This document shows, in pieces, positions 1-7,869 of a stretch of DNA of 64,000 nucleotides. The DNA comes from JAODBJ01 sp963782465 (GTDB taxonomy: Bacteria > Actinomycetota > Acidimicrobiia > IMCC26256 > PALSA-610): positions 496,001-560,000 of the forward strand of contig CAWAJR010000003.1 of the NCBI GenBank assembly GCA_963782465.1, given 5' to 3'. Position numbers and translations under genes: made by a program. The notes beneath the pieces were generated by a model, which worked only from the letters and a program-made list of their open reading frames with translations, did not search any database and was not told the origin of the DNA. Each line of letters begins with the position of its first letter. The first letter of the stretch is position 1.

Positions 1-1
1 G

Positions 2-1456
2 GTCGTGCTCGGGAACTGCGGGGTGACGTTCGCGCCGTGCCGCCCGGCCGACCGCGGATGGCTGGCCCAGCTCATGGAATCGGTCGAAGACATCCCGGCC
101 GGCAGCATCCTCGCCGGGCTCGCGTGGGAGTGGGAGACCTACGGCGAGTACCTCCGCGCCATCGACGCGCTGCCCAAGGGCGTGAACGTCGGCGGGATGG
201 TCGGCCATTGCGCGGTGCGGCAGTACGCGATGGGCGAACGGGGGCTCTCGGAGGAGCCGGCATCGGCCGACGACATCGCCACGATGGCCGGCCTCGTCGA
301 CGAAGCGATCGGCGCCGGAGCGCTCGGGTTCTCGACGTCGCGCACGTTGCTGCACCACGTTCCCGACGGCCGCGCGGTTCCCGGTACGTGGGCCACGACC
401 GACGAGCTCTACGCGATTGCCGACGTGCTCGGTCGCCGCGGGCACGGCGTGTTCGAAGCAGCGCCGCGGTTCGAACGGCCGGGAGCCGACTACGAAGGTA
501 CGCGCGCCGAGGTGCACTGGATGGCGGAGATCAACCGTCGCACGAAACGGCCGGTCACGTTCGGTCTCGCGCAGAGCAACCTCGGGCCGGAGCTCTTCCG
601 CAAGATCCTCCAGTTCGTCGACGAAGAAGCCGCAGCCGGTGGGGTGATCTACCCGCAAACGACCGCGCGCGGGATCGGGCTGCTCTTCGGCATCGTGCAC
701 CGCACCTTCTTCGATCGCGCGCCGGCGTGGCAGGAGCTCTCCGCGCTCGACGTCGCGGGTCGGTTGGCCGCGCTCGAAGACCCGGAACGGCGCGCCACGC
801 TCGTGGAGCAGGCGAACGCGAACACCCCGCCGCTCGACTTCGACGGCGTCTTCGTGCTCTCCGGCGACACCGCGCAGTACGCGTACACCGAAGCCGACTC
901 GCTCGGCGCGCAGGCCCGCGCCGCGGGCGAGACCGTCGCCGAGACGTTCGTCCGCCTCGTTCGCGAAACCGGCGGGCAGGTGTTGTTCAACTACCCGTTC
1001 CTCAACCAGCGTATGGACGCGGTCGAGGAGATGTTGACCCACCCGAGCGTGGTGCTCGGTCTCGCCGATTCCGGCGCGCACGTCGGCCTGATCATGGACG
1101 CCGGCCTTCCCACTTGGTTCCTGTCGCACTGGGTGCGCGACCGTCAGGTGTTCACGCTCGAAGAAGGCGTGCGCCGGCTCACCTCCGACACCGCGCGCCT
1201 GTTCGGCGTACGCGATCGAGGCGTGCTCGCGCCGGGGGCGTTCGCCGACGTCAACGTGTTCGATCTCGACGCGCTCGCGCTCCCGGTGCCGGAGTACGTG
1301 CACGACTTCCCGCAGGGCGCGGGCCGTTACGTGCAGACGAGCCGGGGCTTCGACGCGACGGTCGTGAACGGCTCGGTGTTCATCGAGGGCGGCGCGTGCA
1401 CCGGTAGCCTGAACGGGCGCACGTTGCGCAGCACACCCGACGCCTCACCCGTCTAG
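2..1456 (+). CDS. N-acyl-D-amino acid deacylase family amidohydrolase (5' truncated)
   Basis: The frame is open from the window edge, so about 90-100 N-terminal residues are probably missing. The visible 484 residues begin almost at the GNCG motif, whose Cys is a zinc ligand in D-aminoacylases. GHCAVR follows near residue 65, ADSGAHV near residue 357 supplies the metal-binding Asp, and the end carries the typical HDFPQGAGRY segment. These enzymes are cytoplasmic TIM-barrel zinc hydrolases that remove N-acyl groups from D-amino acids, but many relatives act on other amides or cyclic ureides, so the substrate is open. The GTG at base 5 is only the first in-frame start codon and is not a credible start because it falls inside the conserved core. 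No promoter is visible. Confidence 0.85.
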   Translation, partial: VVLGNCGVTFAPCRPADRGWLAQLMESVEDIPAGSILAGLAWEWETYGEYLRAIDALPKGVNVGGMVGHCAVRQYAMGERGLSEEPASADDIATMAGLVDEAIGAGALGFSTSRTLLHHVPDGRAVPGTWATTDELYAIADVLGRRGHGVFEAAPRFERPGADYEGTRAEVHWMAEINRRTKRPVTFGLAQSNLGPELFRKILQFVDEEAAAGGVIYPQTTARGIGLLFGIVHRTFFDRAPAWQELSALDVAGRLAALEDPERRATLVEQANANTPPLDFDGVFVLSGDTAQYAYTEADSLGAQARAAGETVAETFVRLVRETGGQVLFNYPFLNQRMDAVEEMLTHPSVVLGLADSGAHVGLIMDAGLPTWFLSHWVRDRQVFTLEEGVRRLTSDTARLFGVRDRGVLAPGAFADVNVFDLDALALPVPEYVHDFPQGAGRYVQTSRGFDATVVNGSVFIEGGACTGSLNGRTLRSTPDASPV

Positions 1457-1518
1457 CCCCGCCCGAATGAGCCACGTTTGACCACCGTTGCGAAGCATCG
1501 CCGGAAGACGTCTGCCTG

Positions 1519-2004
1519 ATGCCGGTACGAGACCTCATCGACAAGTACGGCGGGAAGGCGCTGCGCTACTCGGCGGTGTCGGTCGTCGGTGTCGTCATCA
1601 CCCAGGTGCTGATCGTCGTCTTCTACCAAGGGCTCGACTGGGCCGCGTGGCTCGCGAACTTCGGCGCGGTGACGATCTCGTCGATCCCGGCGTACATGCT
1701 CAACCGGCAGTGGGTGTGGGGGAAGTCGGCCGAGCACAGCCTGACCAAAGAAGTGCTCCCCTTCTGGGGGATGTCGTTGCTCGGCCTCCTGCTGTCCACC
1801 GGTGGTGTCGCGATCGTCTCGCGTTACACCGACGCGACGATCGCGGTGTCGGCAACGAACGTCGCGGCGTTCGGTGTGCTCTGGGTCGGCAAGTTCCTCG
1901 TGCTCGAGCATGTGCTCTTCCGGGGCGAGCACGTGCCCGTCACTGCCGCCGAGCCCTGGGTCGCGCCCACCCACCGCGACTTCAGCGCCTCCGACGACAC
2001 GTAG
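1519..2004 (+). CDS. GtrA-like family membrane protein
   Basis: The 161-residue protein has four hydrophobic segments (about residues 17-36, 45-62, 82-103 and 112-134). The positively charged loop ends with the NRQWVWG pattern typical of the GtrA/DPMS family after the second segment. Members are small inner-membrane proteins thought to help flip or present polyprenyl-linked sugars for cell-surface glycosylation; the partner glycosyltransferase is not next door. The ATG was chosen because it begins the charged cytoplasmic tail just ahead of the first helix. The gene ends three bases before the convergent MFS gene, so the two share a terminator-free junction. Confidence 0.85.
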   Translation: MPVRDLIDKYGGKALRYSAVSVVGVVITQVLIVVFYQGLDWAAWLANFGAVTISSIPAYMLNRQWVWGKSAEHSLTKEVLPFWGMSLLGLLLSTGGVAIVSRYTDATIAVSATNVAAFGVLWVGKFLVLEHVLFRGEHVPVTAAEPWVAPTHRDFSASDDT

Positions 2005-2007
2005 CAG

Positions 2008-3210
2008 TCAGGTGACGGGCTGTTCGAGCCGACCGCCGGCGGCGAGCAGGAAGACCGCGAGCGCGGCGACGACGGTCCCGGAGATGACGAGCGGCACCCG
2101 GCCGTCGCCGTGCCAGCCGAGACCGGCCCACACCCCGGCGACGAGCGAACCGGCGCCGATGACCCCCTGGTAGAGGCCGAGGCCGCCGCCGTGCCGGTCG
2201 ACCGGGAGCAGGTCGGTGATCCAGGCCTTGCCGACGCCGTCGGTCAACGCGGTGAACGCGCCGTACACGGCCAGCAACGGCCAGACCCAGGCCGCGGTGG
2301 TGACCGCCCCGAGGCCGATGTACGCGATCGCGAAGACGGCGAGCCCGGCCGCGAACACGTGACGCCTCGGCACCCGGTCGGAGAGCCGGCCGGCCGGGTA
2401 CGACAGCCCCGCGTACGTGACGTTGTAGAGGACGTACGCACCGATGATCGCAACGAAACCGAGGCCGAGGGCCTTGGCCCGCAGGATCAACAACGCGTCG
2501 CTGAAGTTCACGATCCCGAACAGCGCGAGGAACGCGAGCACCCGCCAGAACGGCCGCGGGTACCCGCCGCGGGGCGGCGTCGGGTGATCCGCTTCGACCG
2601 CGCCGCGATGGGTGTTCGATTCGCGCACGAACACCACGAGCGCCACGCTGATCACCGCGGGGACGAACGCGATGAAGAACAGCGGCCGGATGTCGCGCGC
2701 GGTCCCGCCGAGCAGTTCGTACACGCCGAGCCCGATGAGCGGACCGAACACCGCGCCGGCCGTATCGGCCGCGCGATGGAAGCCGAACGCGCGGCCGCGC
2801 AGCGCGGCCGGGGTGTCGTCGGCGATGAGCGCGTCACGCGGCGACGTGCGGATGCCTTTCCCGGTCCGGTCGACGACCCGCGCCACGAGCACGAGCGGCC
2901 ATACCTGAGCCAGCCCGATCAGCGGCTTCGCCAGCGACGACACGCCGTACCCCGTCGCGACGAGCGGGCGCCGCTTCCGCAGGTCGGCCAGCCGGCCCGA
3001 GACGATCTTCATCACCGACGCGGTCGCCTCGGCGAGGCCCTCGATGAGACCGACCGCCACGACGGGTGCGCCGAGCACCCCGGTCACGAACAGCGGTAGC
3101 ACCGGGTAGAGCATCTCGGAGGCGACGTCCTGGAAGAACGACACCAACGAGAGCACGATCACATTGCGAGGGAGCTGCTCGTCGGGTGCCGCTCGCTCGC
3201 GTTTGCGCAT
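2008..3210 (-). CDS. MFS transporter
   Basis: A 400-residue major facilitator with about twelve hydrophobic segments. The motif-A loop appears twice, as GRLADLRKRRP after the second helix and as GRLSDRVPRRH in the second half, which is the usual pseudo-twofold repeat. VDRTGKGIRTSPRDALI, near residue 120, resembles a subgroup of drug or metabolite exporters. The start was placed at the ATG reading MRKRERAAPDE, directly before the first helix; the open frame continues much further upstream, but that part is an antisense shadow of the next gene. Substrate unknown. It is transcribed away from the OSBS-like gene. Confidence 0.85.
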   Translation of the reverse strand: MRKRERAAPDEQLPRNVIVLSLVSFFQDVASEMLYPVLPLFVTGVLGAPVVAVGLIEGLAEATASVMKIVSGRLADLRKRRPLVATGYGVSSLAKPLIGLAQVWPLVLVARVVDRTGKGIRTSPRDALIADDTPAALRGRAFGFHRAADTAGAVFGPLIGLGVYELLGGTARDIRPLFFIAFVPAVISVALVVFVRESNTHRGAVEADHPTPPRGGYPRPFWRVLAFLALFGIVNFSDALLILRAKALGLGFVAIIGAYVLYNVTYAGLSYPAGRLSDRVPRRHVFAAGLAVFAIAYIGLGAVTTAAWVWPLLAVYGAFTALTDGVGKAWITDLLPVDRHGGGLGLYQGVIGAGSLVAGVWAGLGWHGDGRVPLVISGTVVAALAVFLLAAGGRLEQPVT

Positions 3211-3312
3211 CGCGTGATTCTCACCGATACACCGAACGGCCGCCCATCGGCCGCGACGGGGCGGTGCTTGGGCGGTGCGCCAGCGGTCGCGTGAGTGTGC
3301 CAACGTGGCGCG

Positions 3313-4416
3313 GTGAGGATCGAAGCGGTGGAGTTGCGGCGCCTCTCGGTGCCGCTGCGCGAACCCTGGCAGACCGCGCACGGCACCGAATCGGTACGCG
3401 ACGTGCTCCTCGTGCGGGTACGGGCCGGCGATCACGAAGGCTGGGGCGAGTGCGGCGCGTTCGCGCGCCCGGGCTACTCGCCCGAGTGGGTCGACGGTGC
3501 GCACGAGGTCCTGCGCCGCTTCCTCGTGCCGATGCTCGACTCGAAACCGGTGACCGCCGCGGAACTCGGCGCGCGATGGTCGTCGATCAACGGCCATCAG
3601 ATGGCGAAGGCCGCACTCGAAAGCGCGCTGCTCGACGCCGAATGCCGGCGGCTGGGCGTTCCGGTCGCGCAGCAGTTGGGTGCAACACGCGACCGGGTCG
3701 CGGCAGGGGTCGCGATCGGGTTCACCGACCCGCTCGGTGCGCTGCTCGACACGGTCGACCGCTTCGTCGCCGCGGGGTACGTGCGCGTCAAGTTGAAGAT
3801 CGAGCCCGGGCGCGACGCGGCCGTCGTCGCCGCGGTGCGCGAGCGCTTTCCCGACCTCGCGCTCCAAGTCGACGCGAACGGGGTGTACGCGCCGGCCGAT
3901 CTCGATGCGCTGGTCGCGCTCGACGCGTTCGACTTGTTACTGGTGGAGCAACCCTTCGCCGCCGACGATCTGCTCGCCCACGCCGAGCTGGCCCGCCGGG
4001 CACGGACACCCGTATGCCTCGACGAGTCGATCGTGTCGGCGGCCGCCGCCCGCGCCGCACTCGCGCTCGGCGCCTGCTCGGTGGTGAATATCAAGGCGCC
4101 GCGGGTCGGCGGCGTGCTCGAGGCGGTGCGGGTCCACGATGTGTGCCGGGCCGCGGGCGTTCCGGTGTGGTGCGGGGGGCTGCTCGAAACCGGGGTCGGC
4201 CGGGCCATGAACGTCGCGCTCGCCGCGTTGCCCGGCTTCACGCTGCCCGGCGACCTCTCGGCGTCGGCGCGCTATTACGAGCGCGACGTCACCGAACCGT
4301 TCGTGATCGACGACGGCTGCCTGCGGGTCCCGGCCGGTCCGGGCATCGGCGTGACCCCCGACCCGGCCGCGCTCGCCGGGATGACCACCGCGGTCGAGAC
4401 CATCGCCGTCGGTTGA
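3313..4416 (+). CDS. Enolase-superfamily enzyme, o-succinylbenzoate synthase / N-succinylamino acid racemase-like
   Basis: The full catalytic set of the muconate-lactonizing/OSBS subgroup is present with canonical spacing: K160-x-K162, metal ligands D187 (in LQVDANG), E212 (LLVEQPF) and D237 (CLDES), and K261 (VNIKAPR). Length (367 residues) is normal. Such enzymes dehydrate SHCHC to o-succinylbenzoate in menaquinone synthesis, racemize N-succinyl amino acids, or do both. No other men gene is nearby, so the racemase role is equally possible, especially with a D-aminoacylase relative 2 kb away. I prefer the GTG at 3313 (VRIEAVELRRL matches family N-termini) over the in-frame GTG at 3295. Its end is followed after 27 bp by an Lrp-type domain gene. 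Confidence 0.85.
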   Translation: MRIEAVELRRLSVPLREPWQTAHGTESVRDVLLVRVRAGDHEGWGECGAFARPGYSPEWVDGAHEVLRRFLVPMLDSKPVTAAELGARWSSINGHQMAKAALESALLDAECRRLGVPVAQQLGATRDRVAAGVAIGFTDPLGALLDTVDRFVAAGYVRVKLKIEPGRDAAVVAAVRERFPDLALQVDANGVYAPADLDALVALDAFDLLLVEQPFAADDLLAHAELARRARTPVCLDESIVSAAAARAALALGACSVVNIKAPRVGGVLEAVRVHDVCRAAGVPVWCGGLLETGVGRAMNVALAALPGFTLPGDLSASARYYERDVTEPFVIDDGCLRVPAGPGIGVTPDPAALAGMTTAVETIAVG

Positions 4417-4443
4417 CGGCCACCCGTTGGTAGGGTCGGCGGC

Positions 4444-4701
4444 GTGGAGACGGCGATCATCCTCGTGCAGTGCGAACCGAACGCCATCGCGTCGCTCGGT
4501 TCGCGCCTCGCCGCGATCGACGGCATCGCGGAGGTCTACTCGGTGGCGGGCGACGCCGACCTGGTCGCGATCTTGCGCACCAACGACCATGAACGGATCG
4601 CCCAGATCGTCACCGAGCACGTCTCGTCGTTACCGGGCATTCGCGAGACGCGCACCCTCATCGCCTTCCGTCAATACGACGCCGCCGACATCGGCTTCTG
4701 A
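4444..4701 (+). CDS. Stand-alone Lrp/AsnC ligand-binding (RAM) domain protein
   Basis: The 85 residues form only the alpha/beta effector-binding domain of Lrp/AsnC regulators: an N-terminal strand (AIILVQCEP), helix, then the GDADLVAILR and TRTLIAFRQY strands. There is no helix-turn-helix, so it cannot bind DNA alone. Small RAM-domain proteins of this kind are common in actinobacteria and may modulate full-length Lrp regulators by mixed oligomers; that role is inferred. It begins with GTG 27 bp after the OSBS-like gene and is probably co-transcribed with it. Its stop codon lies inside a convergent hairpin. Confidence 0.85.
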   Translation: METAIILVQCEPNAIASLGSRLAAIDGIAEVYSVAGDADLVAILRTNDHERIAQIVTEHVSSLPGIRETRTLIAFRQYDAADIGF

Positions 4702-4726
4702 CGCCGCACGCGGGCCGGCGCGTCAG
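4698..4726. terminator. Convergent hairpin, possible bidirectional terminator
   Basis: CTGACGCCG at 4698-4706 pairs with CGGCGCGTCAG at 4716-4726 with a two-base bulge. It spans both converging stop codons (4699-4701 plus strand, 4723-4725 minus strand). No U-tract follows, as is usual in very GC-rich genomes. Confidence 0.5.
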
Positions 4727-5469
4727 TTGATCTCGCTGAGCGGCTGCCGGTCCGACTCCTGCGGCTGGCGACCGAGGCGCAAGGGAGCGAGGGGCGCGTC
4801 GACGAGCAACGTGCGGCTCACGTCGGCCCCGAATTCGGTGCACCGGTCGCGCCAGCGCCGCAACGCCTTGTTACTCGTGTCGCCCCACGCCGCTTCGGAC
4901 GCGGCCCACGTCGCCCAGTCGGGACAGGCCCAGATCACGATGGCTTCGGTGTCGTTGCGCATCGCGGTCTGGAACGCGCCCAGGAGCGTGAGGCCGGTGC
5001 GTTCGACCGCAGCTCGGCCCGCGCTCGCGAGTGCGTCGAGGTAGGACCGCGCGCCACCGACGGGCAACGTCACCACTTCGTGCGCGTACACCTCGCCTCG
5101 CGTTTGCTGGGCGGTGAGTTCCTCGATCGTCGGGCTCCACGGTTCGGGCACGACGATGCGGTCGAAGCCACCGCTGCGCAGTTCGCTGGCGATCGCCCAC
5201 CACTCGGCGAGCGACGGGTCTTGCGTGCGGCCGGCCGAGAACTCGTGGGCGAAGTTCTCCGCGAGGCCGTCCCACCCGTCGAGTTCCCACATGTTCACCA
5301 CTTCCGGCCAGAACCCCGTGGAGCCGACCGTCGCCCACACGCCGAAGCACAGCATGTTGCGCTCGGCTCGCCCGACCGGGCACCAGTTCGCGGTCATGTG
5401 GTGCATGTACTTGGCCCGGTTGTGGCCTTTGATGTCGATGAACTCGTGGATGTAGATCTTCGAGTTCAT
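4723..5469 (-). CDS. NIPSNAP-like dimeric alpha/beta-barrel protein
   Basis: 248 residues. The N-terminal half reads as a NIPSNAP/EthD-like ferredoxin fold (MNSKIYIHEFIDIKG, then MLCFGVWATVGSTGFWPEVV and a Trp-rich helix). A second half, from about residue 140, repeats the same kind of fold (GARSYLDALASAG, then EAIVIWACPDWATWA). Enzymatic activity cannot be read from the sequence; such proteins often accompany degradative operons as small oxygenases, isomerases or structural partners. It is the last gene of the minus-strand operon that starts with the dehydratase at 11196, after a 10-bp gap, and converges with the Lrp-domain gene. Confidence 0.7.
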   Translation of the reverse strand: MNSKIYIHEFIDIKGHNRAKYMHHMTANWCPVGRAERNMLCFGVWATVGSTGFWPEVVNMWELDGWDGLAENFAHEFSAGRTQDPSLAEWWAIASELRSGGFDRIVVPEPWSPTIEELTAQQTRGEVYAHEVVTLPVGGARSYLDALASAGRAAVERTGLTLLGAFQTAMRNDTEAIVIWACPDWATWAASEAAWGDTSNKALRRWRDRCTEFGADVSRTLLVDAPLAPLRLGRQPQESDRQPLSEIN

Positions 5470-5479
5470 TGGCGTTCCC

Positions 5480-6197
5480 CTACAGGTCGTCGGTGTACGT
5501 GTCGGTGCCCGGGATCGTGCGCAGGAACGGGCTCGCGAACCCGACCGCCGGGTCGTCGACGAGCGGCGCGAGGTGCGTTCGCCACAATTCGAGCACATCG
5601 CCTTCGACGAAACCGAGAAGGAGCCGGTGACCGGTCGGGTCGCTGACGGCCGCCTCACCGAGGGTCGAGATCACCAGCCGTTCCTGGCGCAGTGCAACGA
5701 CCGTTCTCGCGGCCTGGTGGCGCAGCAACGTGTCGACCCACTCGTCGCAGTCGGCGTCGCTCCCGACCGCGATCGCGAACACACCGTCGAAGCCGTGATC
5801 GAGCGCCATCTCGGCGCCGGGGCCGCCTTCCGCCCGTGCGGTCGAGCGGCGGGCGTAGATGGCGGTGTGCACGTGGTCGCGGCCGGCGAACATGCGGTCC
5901 TGCGCGACGAGTTCCTTCATTGCGTCGGCCACCCACGCGTCCCACCCCGCCTGCAAGCCGGGAAGCACCCACACGGTCGCGAGGTAGGAACCTCGCGCCG
6001 GGTCGCCGAACAGCCGACCGCGGGGCGGCCGTAACGCCTTGCACGCGCGGCGTCGCGACCCATCGTGCCCCCGCGAACACGCCCGGCCCCGCGGTCACGG
6101 TGGCGGGAAAGTGGTCGCGCTCGTACCAGCGGTTGAACTCGAGCGCGAGCCCCGGGTGCGGTTCGATGTACGACACGATCGCCGTACCGATCCGCAC
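5480..6197 (-). CDS. EthD-like dimeric alpha/beta-barrel protein, frameshifted
   Basis: Two pieces of one protein lie in different frames. The first, from a GTG at 6197, reads VRIGTAIVSYIEPHPG and continues to WYERDHFPATVTAGPGVFAG and WVAT. The second, from about 6048, reads CKALRPPRGRLFGDPARGSY and continues to the stop at 5480. The join needs the loss of one base near 6045-6055, in a CG-rich stretch. The intact product would be about 238 residues, and the WYxxDHFP pattern is typical of EthD/DUF4286-type barrels. A residual sequencing error is the simplest explanation. It follows the crotonase gene and the hairpin repeat at 6206-6253. Confidence 0.6.
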
Positions 6198-6205
6198 CCC
6201 CGGCC

Positions 6206-6253
6206 GGGTTGTGTCATTTGTAGCCCCGTGCGGGGGCACAACCGTCACAACCC
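6206..6253. repeat. 48-nt hairpin repeat, family 2, copy 1
   Basis: Imperfect palindrome: GGGTTGTGTCATTTGTAG with CCCC, a four-base loop, then GGGG and the complementary arm ending GTCACAACCC. A second copy of exactly the same length lies at 22996-23043. The right arm contains the stop codon of the crotonase gene (6245-6247). It could act as a terminator or RNA-stability element between two cotranscribed genes. Confidence 0.75.
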
Positions 6254-7078
6254 AGGCTCGCGATGGTCGGGGGCGAGGGGTTGCCAGTTGGCTTCGCGTT
6301 TCTCCGCGAACGCGAGCGGGCCCTCTTGCTGGTCGGGATGACCCCACATGCCGACCAGTTCCCTCGCCCCGGCCCGGCACGCGTCGGTGAGGCCCATCTC
6401 GAACGCGCCCCACAGCGCCCGCTTCGTGGCCGCCATCGCCGCCGGTGAGTTCGACGCGATCTTCTCGGCCAGTGCCTGCGCCTCCTCGCGCAACCGTTCC
6501 GGCGGGTCGACCACCTGGCTGATCATCCCGAGCTCGTAGGCGCGCGCCGCGCTCATCCGTTCGTGCCGGCCGACGAACGCCATCCGCATCACCGCTTCGG
6601 CCGGCATCCGTTTCATCAACCCGATCGCCTCCACCGCGACCACCTGGCCGATCGACACGTGCGGGTCGAAGAATTGCGCATCGGATGCTGCGATGACGAT
6701 GTCGGCGTCGGCCACCCAGTGGAACGCACCTCCGGCACAGATGCCGTTCACCGCGGTGATCACCGGCTTCCAGACGTCGTTGTGCCAGGCGGTGAAGCGC
6801 AAAGTGAAGTTCTCGACCGATTCGCGGTAGCGCTGCATCCCCTGGCCGTCGGTCGCGATCTCGTTGACGTCGACGCCGGTCTGGAACGCACGACCCTCGC
6901 CGGTGTGCACGATCACGCGCACCTCGGGATCGTCGTCGAGCGCGCGCCACGCCACCTCGAACTCGTCGCGCATCTTCGCGTTCATCGCGTTCAGCTGGTC
7001 GGGCCGGTTGTTGATCAGCCATCCGACCGCGCCGACGCGTTCGAGCTTCAAGGTTTCGAGCTGCGGGTAGGTCGTCAT
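6245..7078 (-). CDS. Enoyl-CoA hydratase/isomerase family protein (crotonase A)
   Basis: 277 residues with the crotonase CoA-binding and oxyanion-hole framework: AFQTGVDVNEIA around residue 62 and VNGICAGGAFHWVADADI around residue 107. The position usually occupied by catalytic PE reads DPHVSIGQ, so classical enoyl-CoA hydration is uncertain; decarboxylase, isomerase or hydrolase chemistry is possible. It starts with an ATG that overlaps the stop of the upstream crotonase (ATGA), implying coupled translation. The C-terminal third is nearly identical to that neighbour, showing tandem duplication. The stop is inside the hairpin repeat. Confidence 0.85.
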   Translation of the reverse strand: MTTYPQLETLKLERVGAVGWLINNRPDQLNAMNAKMRDEFEVAWRALDDDPEVRVIVHTGEGRAFQTGVDVNEIATDGQGMQRYRESVENFTLRFTAWHNDVWKPVITAVNGICAGGAFHWVADADIVIAASDAQFFDPHVSIGQVVAVEAIGLMKRMPAEAVMRMAFVGRHERMSAARAYELGMISQVVDPPERLREEAQALAEKIASNSPAAMAATKRALWGAFEMGLTDACRAGARELVGMWGHPDQQEGPLAFAEKREANWQPLAPDHREPGL

Positions 7079-7869
7079 CGCGTTTCCCATCTCGCTTCGC
7101 GTCGCTCGGTGAACGCGAGCGGTCCTTCTTCCTGGTCGGGGTGGCCCCACATGCCGATGAGTTCCTGCCCGCCGGCGCGGCACGCGCCGGTGAGGCCCAT
7201 CTCGAGCGCACCCCACAGCGCCCGTTTCGTGGCCGCCATCGCCGCCGGCGAGTTCGACGCGATCTTCTCGGCCAGTGCCTGCGCCTCCTCACGCAGTCGT
7301 TCCGGCGGGTCGACCACCTGGCTCAGGATGCCGATCTCGTAGGCCCGCGCCGCGGTGATGCGCTCGTGGCGCCCGGTGAACGCCATCCGCAGCACCGGCT
7401 CGGCGGGCGATTTCATGATCAACCCGATCGTCTCGTACACACTCGCCTGACCGATCGACACGTGGGGATCGAGGAACGTCGCGTTCGACGACGCGATCAC
7501 GATGTCGGCATCGGCGACGAAGTGCAGCCCACCCCCCGCGCACACGCCGTTCACCGCCGCGATCACCGGCTTCCAGACCTCGTTGTGCCAACTGGTGAAG
7601 CGCAACGCGAAGTTCTTGGTACGCCGGCTCTGCTCGCGCAGCGCGTCGCGGTCGCGCGCGAGCTGCTCGACGTCGAGACCGGTTTGGAACGCGCTCCCCT
7701 CGCCGGTGTTCACGATCACGCGCACTTCCGGGTCGTTGTCGAGCTCGGTCCACGCCTCCTCGAGTTCGTGCATCATCCGAGCATTCATCGCGTTGCCGCC
7801 CGACGGCCGGTTGAAGACGAGCCAGCCGACGTGGCCTCGCCGCTCGACCGTAAGCGTGTCGTACGCCAT
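7075..7869 (-). CDS. Enoyl-CoA hydratase/isomerase family protein (crotonase B)
   Basis: 264 residues, paralog of the following gene. It shows FQTGLDVEQLA, VNGVCAGGGLHFVADADI and DPHVSIGQ, again with His where most hydratases have the first catalytic Glu. The segment from ILSQVVDPPERLREEAQ to GMWGHPDQEEGPLAF is almost unchanged between the two copies. ATG 7869 shares one base with the stop of the acyl-CoA dehydrogenase (TGATG) and its own stop overlaps crotonase A, so all are one transcript. It probably acts on a CoA ester produced by the dehydrogenase. Confidence 0.85.
   Translation of the reverse strand: MAYDTLTVERRGHVGWLVFNRPSGGNAMNARMMHELEEAWTELDNDPEVRVIVNTGEGSAFQTGLDVEQLARDRDALREQSRRTKNFALRFTSWHNEVWKPVIAAVNGVCAGGGLHFVADADIVIASSNATFLDPHVSIGQASVYETIGLIMKSPAEPVLRMAFTGRHERITAARAYEIGILSQVVDPPERLREEAQALAEKIASNSPAAMAATKRALWGALEMGLTGACRAGGQELIGMWGHPDQEEGPLAFTERREARWETR

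Noticed and set aside
2110..3099. Plus-strand 329-residue open frame opposite the MFS gene
   Set aside because: Composition is Arg/Asp/Glu/His-rich with no domain pattern, whereas the minus strand shows twelve helices and MFS motifs.
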